From Planctomycetota bacterium (lineage in GTDB: Bacteria; Planctomycetota; Phycisphaerae; WQYP01): a stretch of 10,866 nt of DNA. This document shows positions 6,404 to 10,866 of the stretch, piece by piece. The stretch lies in assembly GCA_021838985.1 (NCBI GenBank), contig JAKCCC010000030.1:1-10866 (forward strand). Direction: 5' to 3'. A model generated the notes under the pieces. The model had not been told where the DNA came from and did not search any database. It was given only the letters and a program-made list of their open reading frames with translations. How positions within the stretch are numbered: position 1 is the first letter of the stretch; each line of letters opens with the position of its first letter. The position numbers were made by a program, and so were the translations under genes.

Positions 6404-7384
6404 TTATCCTTTCACACCGCTAAGTTTGACGCCTTGGATGAATGTCTTCTGCGTCAGGAAGAACAGCACGATAATCGGCAACGCCATCACCAGCGACATC
6501 GCCATCAGCGGCCCCCATTCGGTGTTGTATTGACCCTGGAACATGGTCAGACCGATGGACAACGTGTACTTGCGGTCATTGAGCAGATAAATCAGCGGAT
6601 TTAAAAAATCATTCCAGGAATTGATGAATGTGAACAGGGCCACCATCAGCAGGGCCGGTTTGGACAAGGGCGCCACAATCCGCGCCCAGATGCGCAGATC
6701 GCCCGCCCCGTCCACCCGCGCCGCCTCCAGCAGCGACACGGGAATACCGCGATAAAATTGCCGCAGCAGAAAGATAAAAAAGGCGTTGCCGAAAAAGGTC
6801 GGAACCACCAGCGGCAAAATGGTGTTGATCCACCCCAGATGCCGGAACAGGATGAACAGCGGAATCATGGTTACCTGGCCGGGAATCATCATGGTGCTCA
6901 ACATCACCCAGAACAGGGTTTCCCGCCCCTTCCAGGGCACACACGCCAAGCCATAAGCCACCAGCGAACAACTCAGCACCGTGCCGAGAACGGACAAGGC
7001 GCAGATCACCAGCGTGTTGCCCAGATACCGCAGGAACGGAAACTCCTGGAAACCTTCCGCATAGTTGCGCCAATCCAGATAGGGACGGCTTAGAAGTCGC
7101 CGCGGTGCGATGGGTACGGTCTGGCCCTTCTCCGCACCGCCGCGCCACTGCACCACCAGCTGGCCATGCTTGATTCCCAGCGGCCGAACGCGCACCAGGC
7201 GCCCGTGCCGGGGCAGGAACCAGGCTTTGGGAATGGGATCCACGCTGTCGCTTTGAATATGGTCCGGAACCTTCAGCGAGGTGCTGAGCATCCAAATAAA
7301 AGGCAACGCAAACACCAGCGACAGTGCCACCAAGACCACCTGGGCCACAATAACGTGAAGAAAACGACGCTTATCACGGGGCAC
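6404..7384 (-). CDS. ABC sugar transporter permease, MalG/UgpE type, with an extra loop domain
   Basis: Inner-membrane permease of a carbohydrate ABC importer, 326 residues. TM1 is residues 11-34 (VIVAQVVLVALSLVFALPF), followed by a long loop and then about five more hydrophobic segments between 120 and 311. The ATPase-contact EAA loop is E200-AARVDGAGDLRIWARIVAPL. The end TFIQGVKLSGVKG is typical of MalG-type proteins. The GTG start at 7384 follows GGAGCGGAAGC. The loop at about 46-105 is longer than in minimal MalG homologues (about 275-285 residues). It reads GRLVRVRPLG and HGQLVVQWRGG, suggesting a small beta unit outside the membrane. The gene lies 153 bp after the first permease. The ATPase is absent and presumably shared from elsewhere, as is usual for this family. 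Confidence 0.95.
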   Translation of the reverse strand: MPRDKRRFLHVIVAQVVLVALSLVFALPFIWMLSTSLKVPDHIQSDSVDPIPKAWFLPRHGRLVRVRPLGIKHGQLVVQWRGGAEKGQTVPIAPRRLLSRPYLDWRNYAEGFQEFPFLRYLGNTLVICALSVLGTVLSCSLVAYGLACVPWKGRETLFWVMLSTMMIPGQVTMIPLFILFRHLGWINTILPLVVPTFFGNAFFIFLLRQFYRGIPVSLLEAARVDGAGDLRIWARIVAPLSKPALLMVALFTFINSWNDFLNPLIYLLNDRKYTLSIGLTMFQGQYNTEWGPLMAMSLVMALPIIVLFFLTQKTFIQGVKLSGVKG

Positions 7385-7400
7385 GCTTCCGCTCCGCTTA

Positions 7401-7429
7401 CGATTTCCGATTTCCCATTTTCGATTTTG
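7401..7429 (-). repeat. Short CGATTT/CGAAAAT repeat in the permease gap
   Basis: Within the 153-bp gap between the two permease genes is an AT-rich patch built from near-identical units (CGATTTCCGATTTCCCATTTT and a further CGATTTTG). Translated from the minus strand it gives KIENGKSEI, a peptide that turns up as a spacer repeat in many environmental bacterial genomes. Function unknown. Confidence 0.45.
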
Positions 7430-7520
7430 CCTGGCCCCCGCCGGCGCTGTTTATTCTGCCCTTGCTTTCGCTCGAACCCGAGCCGGAGCGGGAATAGGAA
7501 CAGGGCCAGGCCCTCGCATC

Positions 7521-7537
7521 GTGGTCCTTCGGGCCAC
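7521..7537 (-). other. Hairpin directly after the first permease stop codon
   Basis: GTGGCCC-GAA-GGACCAC on the minus strand: a seven-pair stem with one mismatch, adjoining the TAG stop (7540-7538). No T tract follows, so it is not a standard intrinsic terminator. It may stabilise the upstream mRNA end or be chance. Confidence 0.35.
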
Positions 7538-8458
7538 CTACGTATGGTAATACACAAAACGGTTGGACAGTTTCATTACGGCCAGCGTCGCCAGCAGAAT
7601 GAATACAAACATCACCCAGGCCATGGCCGAGGCATAGCCCAACCGGAATTCCGTAAACGCGGTGTCAAATAGTTTCAAGGAGTAAAACAGGGTGCTCTCC
7701 GCCGGCCCGCCGCCGGTCATAATGAACGCCTGCGCGAATACCTGCACCGCCCCGATCAGCCCCATGATGCCGGTGAACAGCAGCACCGGCGAGATCATCG
7801 GCAAGGTGACGTACCAGAGACGATGCCAGGCCCGGGCGCCATCCAACGCCGCGGCCTCATATAATTCCTGCGGCACATCCTGCAGGGCCGCCAAATACAG
7901 AACCATCCCGCCGCCACAGCCCCACAGCGACATCAGAATAAGCGCCGGCTTGGACCAGGTTTCACTGGTCAGCCAGCCCGGCGTCCAGGCGGCCGGCAGA
8001 CCGAGGAAACGCAGCCCCTCATTGATCAGGCCCTGCTGAGGATTGAGAATCTGATTCCACAGCACGCAGGATGCCACCAGCGGCACGACGGTCGGCAGAA
8101 AAAACAGCGTACGGTAAAACGCCAGCCCTTTGACCTTCAGGTTTAACAGCAGGGCCAGCAGCAAACCGGCCACCATGCCCAGCGGCACGGCCGCCAGGGC
8201 GTAGTAAAACGTATTCCAGAGCGACAACCAAAACCGCGGATCGCGCAGTAGTTCCTGGTAATTCGCCAAACCAATCAGGCGGGGCGGTGAGAATATGGGA
8301 TAGCTGCACAGACTGTAGTACAACGACATGCCCACCGGGTAGGCGGTGAACATCAGCAGACCGATCACCAGCGGCAAGGAAAAGGCCAGGCCCACCGGCC
8401 AGCGGCGCAGGCGGGCGTTCCTCGCCATATTCACCGTCCCAGGGTCATCGTCGGTCAT
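7538..8458 (-). CDS. ABC sugar transporter permease, MalF/UgpA type
   Basis: First inner-membrane permease of the carbohydrate importer, 306 residues, the usual length. TM1 is at about 21-43 (PVGLAFSLPLVIGLLMFTAYP), with further membrane segments near 82-106, 118-136, 171-191, 223-243 and 280-296. The EAA loop is at about 198-222 (ELYEAAALDGARAWHRLW, then YVTLPMI) with the conserved Gly at 207. The start is the ATG at 8458 because GGAGCAGGAT lies directly before it. A longer reading from 8659 would be encoded by the repeat (APRSPWATKPQRG), and M at 8428 has a poorer site. Before it is a 261-bp gap holding repeat copy B; after it, 153 bp to the MalG-type partner. Function is secure at family level. 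Confidence 0.95.
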   Translation of the reverse strand: MTDDDPGTVNMARNARLRRWPVGLAFSLPLVIGLLMFTAYPVGMSLYYSLCSYPIFSPPRLIGLANYQELLRDPRFWLSLWNTFYYALAAVPLGMVAGLLLALLLNLKVKGLAFYRTLFFLPTVVPLVASCVLWNQILNPQQGLINEGLRFLGLPAAWTPGWLTSETWSKPALILMSLWGCGGGMVLYLAALQDVPQELYEAAALDGARAWHRLWYVTLPMISPVLLFTGIMGLIGAVQVFAQAFIMTGGGPAESTLFYSLKLFDTAFTEFRLGYASAMAWVMFVFILLATLAVMKLSNRFVYYHT

Positions 8459-8560
8459 ATCCTGCTCCGAACATACCGAACTTATACTTTTCATAACCCG
8501 GATTCCCGGCGCCACCGGGATAAATTTCGGCGACGGGCCAGGGTTAACGCCGCACGCCCT

Positions 8561-8717
8561 TACCCCGCGTTGCGGTTTAGTCGCCCACGGCGACCTTGGG
8601 GCTATGAAACAAATACCGCAGGTCGCCACGGGCGACTCGCCCCGGTAAAATACCCCCATAGCCCCCCCCGATAGCCGTTGGGATAAGCGCGGGGTCAGGT
8701 GAAGCTCGTGAACGGTT
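8561..8717 (+). repeat. Palindromic dispersed repeat, copy B
   Basis: Element in the gap between the binding-protein stop (8720) and the first permease start (8458). It carries two hairpins, GTCGCC-CAC-GGCGAC (8580-8594) and GTCGCC-ACG-GGCGAC (8622-8636). Between them is GGGGCTATGAAACAAATACC (8598-8617), the same block as in copy A. Distal to these are TACCCCCATAGCCCC and, at 8717-8707 on the minus strand, AACCGTTCACG, only two bases after the binding-protein stop. By analogy with REP hairpins in the E. coli malE-malF gap, it could protect the binding-protein mRNA and keep permease expression lower. That is inference. The remaining 8459-8560 holds nothing recognised beyond the permease ribosome site. 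Confidence 0.8.
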
Positions 8718-8719
8718 CC

Positions 8720-10129
8720 CTATTCCCTTCGTTCGCCGGCGCCCGTGGTGTGCCGCCGCAACCGCCGCCGGGCGGCGCGAACCACCTGGGCCAGACGCTG
8801 CTTAATCGTCCGGTTGACCTTGTCCAATTCGCGCTTGGCACTCTGATGGTTGTAAAATACCTGCTGGCCGGCGCGATGCAACAAATCCATCAGGTACCCG
8901 TTCACCGGGGTTAGCGAACGGGCATGCCGACTCTGGGAAACAATCCGGTAGAAGACCATCAAATGCTTATTATGGCGGATCGCCTGGAAATAGGGGCTGT
9001 ACCGATACGCCGGAAACATCGCCATATCCTGGCCATACGCCAATGTGCCCGCGGGGGAAGCGCACATCCAGCGGATGAATTCGAAAGCAGCGCGGGGATG
9101 GCGCGCTCCCTTCGGAATCGCCAGCGACCAGCCACCCAGCCAACCGGTCGGATAATGCCCGTGTGGCCCGGCCGGAATAAAGCCTAGCCCGTAGTCCAGC
9201 GTCGGGGCATAACGTTTCAGCTGCGAATATTGTTCAATGTACAGCAAGGTCATGGCGATCTGCCCGGTGTAAAAAGGATTCGCAGCCGCGCCGATGAAAT
9301 TCGACTGAAAGGCGGCCACGTGGCTGATGCCGTAACGTCTGGCATAATGGGCCATCCAGCGCAGGGCTTCGATGTTGCGCGGATTATTAATGGTCACGCG
9401 GCCAATCATATGCCGGCCCCGCGGCGGATCATAAAAATTTCCCCCGAAGGCATAGGCCCAGGTGAACAGCGAATTGGCGCTGCCGTATTCCCAGGGAATC
9501 AGGCCCAGGCGCACAATCCGTCCGTCCGGCCGAATGACCGTCAATCGGCGCATATCCGCCTGCAATTGCGCCATGGTGCGGGGCGGCTGGTCAGGATCCA
9601 GGCCCGCCTGCCGGAAAAGCTGCTTATTCCAGGCCAACGCGAAATTGGGATCCGCCCCCCACGGCAACGCCCAAACCCGCCCGGCGAACACGCTTTCCTG
9701 CCAGCGCGGCGTCCAAAAATCTTTCCCGGAAATGCCGGCGCGGCGCACCGGTGTGGTCAGATTTTCCAGCGCCCCGCGCGCGGCCCATTCCGTGGTTTGT
9801 TGCCCATCGACAACCGTCACGTCCGGCGGCACGCCGCCGGCGATCGCCAGGAACAGTTTCTGACTGCTGGTCAGATTATTGGCCGCATAGGATACCTGCA
9901 CGTGGATGCGCGGATAGGCGCGCTCAAACTCATCCACAATTTCCTGCAACCGCACTTTGGCTCTGCCCCCATAAGGCTCCCAGAAAGAGATAACGGTCGG
10001 ACTGCGTTGCGGTGGCGGCGGTTTAGTCCGGGCGCAGCCGCCCAGCGCGGTGGTCAGGGCCAACAGCAGGCCGAAGGGTCTTAAAGCGCTCACCGCACGC
10101 GGCCGAGCCTGTAACGATTTATCTCGCAC
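8720..10129 (-). CDS. Extracellular sugar-binding lipoprotein of an ABC importer (family 1)
   Basis: Substrate-binding protein that captures a sugar and delivers it to the two permeases downstream. The 469 residues begin with a signal peptide (RPFGLLLALTTALGGC) and lipobox L29-G-G-C32, so the mature protein is a lipoprotein starting at C32. Family 1 features: VISFWEPYGG at 46-55, IVDEFERAYPRIHVQVSY, then AGGVPPDVTVVDG, VWALPWGADPNFALAWNKQLF, and the late FIPAGPHGHYPTGWLGGWSLAIPKGARHP. Then comes AAFEFIRWMCASP. The tail is strongly basic (ARRRLRRHTTGAGERRE). The start is GTG at 10129; a second GTG 12 codons later is possible, and neither has a strong ribosome site. It begins three bases after the upstream pseudogene stop. 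The ligand cannot be inferred. Confidence 0.95.
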   Translation of the reverse strand: MRDKSLQARPRAVSALRPFGLLLALTTALGGCARTKPPPPQRSPTVISFWEPYGGRAKVRLQEIVDEFERAYPRIHVQVSYAANNLTSSQKLFLAIAGGVPPDVTVVDGQQTTEWAARGALENLTTPVRRAGISGKDFWTPRWQESVFAGRVWALPWGADPNFALAWNKQLFRQAGLDPDQPPRTMAQLQADMRRLTVIRPDGRIVRLGLIPWEYGSANSLFTWAYAFGGNFYDPPRGRHMIGRVTINNPRNIEALRWMAHYARRYGISHVAAFQSNFIGAAANPFYTGQIAMTLLYIEQYSQLKRYAPTLDYGLGFIPAGPHGHYPTGWLGGWSLAIPKGARHPRAAFEFIRWMCASPAGTLAYGQDMAMFPAYRYSPYFQAIRHNKHLMVFYRIVSQSRHARSLTPVNGYLMDLLHRAGQQVFYNHQSAKRELDKVNRTIKQRLAQVVRAARRRLRRHTTGAGERRE

Positions 10130-10132
10130 AAA

Positions 10133-10264
10133 TTAGCCCGCCGCTTGAGTGCCCTTACCATTACGGTCGGTTACGAGCAGGTCAACCGCGCTGTCGCGCC
10201 GACAATGCTTGCGCCGCGCCAACCCGAAAACCGCAACTTCCCGCACGCGCCAGTGGGCGGGCAG
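10133..10264 (-). pseudogene. MNT-type nucleotidyltransferase fragment (minimal nucleotidyltransferase/antitoxin-like), inactivated
   Basis: About 43 residues resembling the core of minimal nucleotidyltransferases (the MntA type, paired with HEPN proteins): LPAHWRVREVAVFG, LARRKHCRRD and SAVDLLVT. The family motif is GSxxR followed by SDxD. Here Ser of GS is Leu (GLAR) and the first catalytic Asp is Ala (S-A-V-D). The N-terminal part is missing: upstream the frame runs into GTCGCC/GGCGAC hairpins at 10265-10319. No HEPN partner is seen. The frame stays open upstream to 10396, but that part is repeat sequence. Small size leaves room for doubt about the family, but the order of motifs is convincing. 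Confidence 0.65.
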
Positions 10265-10319
10265 GTCGCCAGGGGGTGACTCGCAGACCGGCGAGCTTTG
10301 GCGAGTCGCCCGCGGCGAC
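10265..10319. repeat. Cluster of GTCGCC/GGCGAC hairpins
   Basis: Contains GTCGCC-CGC-GGCGAC (10305-10319), an imperfect GTCGCC/GGTGAC hairpin (10265-10280), and an inverted repeat GACTCGC (10278-10284) with GCGAGTC (10301-10307). The hairpin is the same as those in copies A and B of the dispersed repeat, so this is probably a partial third copy. The cluster directly abuts the nucleotidyltransferase remnant. Confidence 0.7.
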
Positions 10320-10507
10320 CCGGTGAATGGCGACGGACGGGGTAGCCGAAACATCCGTGGTGACCGAGCGCCAGCGTCTGCCCAGATGATAGTCATTGGC
10401 GCCTATGATACCGTGGCGGGGTCAGGAATGGGGGCCTGTCCGACGGGCAAGACTTATCGATCGTGGAACCCCGAGCCGCGGCGGCTGCTGACGAAGTACA
10501 GCCGTCC
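10320..10507. other. No gene recognised
   Basis: About 190 bp with no supported gene, RNA or terminator. It must contain, or be followed by, the promoter of the transporter operon, but I see no convincing pair of promoter hexamers. Confidence 0.4.
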
Positions 10508-10581
10508 GGCAGACCTGGAGGTCTGCACCACAGGCATCTGCCGCGGGCCTCCAGCTTGTGGTGTGGGTCTCCAGACCTGCC
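10508..10581. repeat. Large imperfect palindrome (REP-like)
   Basis: Left arm 10508-10534 begins GGCAGACCTGGAGGTCTGCA and continues CCACAGG. The right arm, 10555-10581, is its imperfect reverse complement and ends GGTCTCCAGACCTGCC. Each arm also carries its own small palindrome (AGACC-TGGA-GGTCT and GGTCT-CC-AGACC). The loop is about 20 bp. Read as protein it gives GADLQVCR, a peptide known from repeat-derived frames in many bacterial genomes. Likely a transposase-spread palindromic repeat or a structured RNA element. Confidence 0.7.
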
Positions 10582-10623
10582 GCCTTTTCATTCATACTCA
10601 ACGCAGCCTCTAACGATAGATTA

Positions 10624-10789
10624 TAGAGCGTGTTATGAACTTGGAAGCCTGCGTTTTTCCACGTCCAGAGGGGGTTTTGTGCGTTCGTAGAGCCATGCAC
10701 CCATTGCCGGTAGGGGCGTTGCAAATTAAAACATCTGAGTTTCCGGCGTTTTGGTGACTGTGACGCCTGAAAGTTCATAACACGCTCTA
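10624..10789. mobile_element. 166-bp MITE-like element with perfect 19-bp terminal inverted repeats
   Basis: TAGAGCGTGTTATGAACTT at 10624-10642 and its exact reverse complement AAGTTCATAACACGCTCTA at 10771-10789. The outermost TA on each side could instead be a 2-bp target duplication with GAGCGTG ends. The interior is about 128 bp, too short for a transposase. A frame through it (CFNLQRPYRQWVHGSTNAQN) is not a recognised domain. It is probably an internally deleted insertion sequence or MITE moved by a transposase elsewhere. I cannot assign the insertion-sequence family by eye. Confidence 0.85.
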
Positions 10790-10810
10790 GGGAGCGGAAC
10801 CTGCGGAAAA

Positions 10811-10837
10811 ATGCCGATTTTCCGGCAATAATGCCGA
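10811..10837. repeat. Two overlapping small hairpins and a direct repeat
   Basis: GCCG-ATTTTC-CGGC (10813-10826) and CGGCA-ATAA-TGCCG (10823-10836) share bases, so they are mutually exclusive. ATGCCGA occurs at 10811-10817 and 10831-10837. It lies beside the MITE-like element and could be part of an adjacent element or regulatory site cut by the window end. Weak evidence. Confidence 0.3.
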
Positions 10838-10866
10838 ATCAGATGTCCCATTAACAGCCGCGCAGA

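Noticed and set aside
5837..6604. Long plus-strand open frame (255 codons)
   Set aside because: It runs into the permease coding region on the opposite strand, is rich in P/R/G, and has no family motif or ribosome site; a chance frame in GC-rich DNA.
8459..8659. N-terminal extension of the first permease
   Set aside because: Encoded by repeat copy B; the ATG at 8458 has a strong ribosome site and gives the usual family length.
9230..10084. Plus-strand open frame of 284 codons
   Set aside because: Exact antisense of the binding-protein gene, whose signal peptide, lipobox and family motifs are clear.
10422..10778. 118-codon minus-strand frame across the MITE and the palindrome
   Set aside because: Made entirely of repeat sequence (GADLQVCR and MITE interior); no domain or ribosome site.
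1..10866. tRNA or rRNA genes
   Set aside because: No cloverleaf with a GGTTCGAATCC-like arm or rRNA signature found by eye on either strand.

Overview
The window looks like bacterial chromosome with high GC. It holds one long set of minus-strand genes for carbohydrate uptake and catabolism, broken up by a toxin-antitoxin pair, decayed genes and palindromic repeats. The mix of a UroD/MtaA-like protein, a HUMPS-family protein, a xylose-isomerase-like TIM barrel, a GxxExxY remnant and dispersed palindromes suggests the Planctomycetes-Verrucomicrobia-Lentisphaerae group. This is a loose inference from gene content; there is no rRNA or other marker gene. Most genes have strong GGAGG-type ribosome binding sites, which I used to choose starts.

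Layout in the direction of transcription, from high to low coordinates. 10866-10265: no intact gene, but a short element with perfect 19-bp terminal inverted repeats (10624-10789), a large imperfect palindrome (10508-10581) and GTCGCC/GGCGAC hairpins (10265-10319). 10264-10133: a dead MNT-type nucleotidyltransferase fragment. 10129-6404: a lipoprotein sugar-binding protein and two MalF/MalG-type permeases; the ATPase is not here. 6403-5664: about 740 bp with no recognisable gene. 5663-4620: a UroD-family protein with the MtaA/CmuA zinc-ligand pattern. 4586-3845: an antitoxin/PIN-toxin pair. 3812-2080: a HUMPS-family decarboxylase/synthase overlapping a zinc-type alcohol dehydrogenase by 4 bp. 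2016-1628: a broken GxxExxY gene. 1625-1452: a palindromic repeat. 1421-1: a sugar isomerase/epimerase and an SDR oxidoreductase cut off by the window edge.

Taken together, the transporter probably brings in a sugar or sugar derivative. Two oxidoreductases, one isomerase/epimerase and one HUMPS enzyme would then process it. The substrate cannot be read from the sequence, and the role of the UroD-like protein is open.

The most interesting signals are: (1) a repeat family in two operon gaps (1452-1625 and 8561-8717) whose end motif AACCGTTCACG occurs three times, each time at the 3' end of a gene or gene remnant; (2) a sugar isomerase whose last 40 residues appear to be encoded by that repeat; (3) an alcohol dehydrogenase in which all four structural-zinc cysteine positions are replaced while the spacing and the catalytic zinc ligands are kept. 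I see no convincing wholly new multi-gene system.
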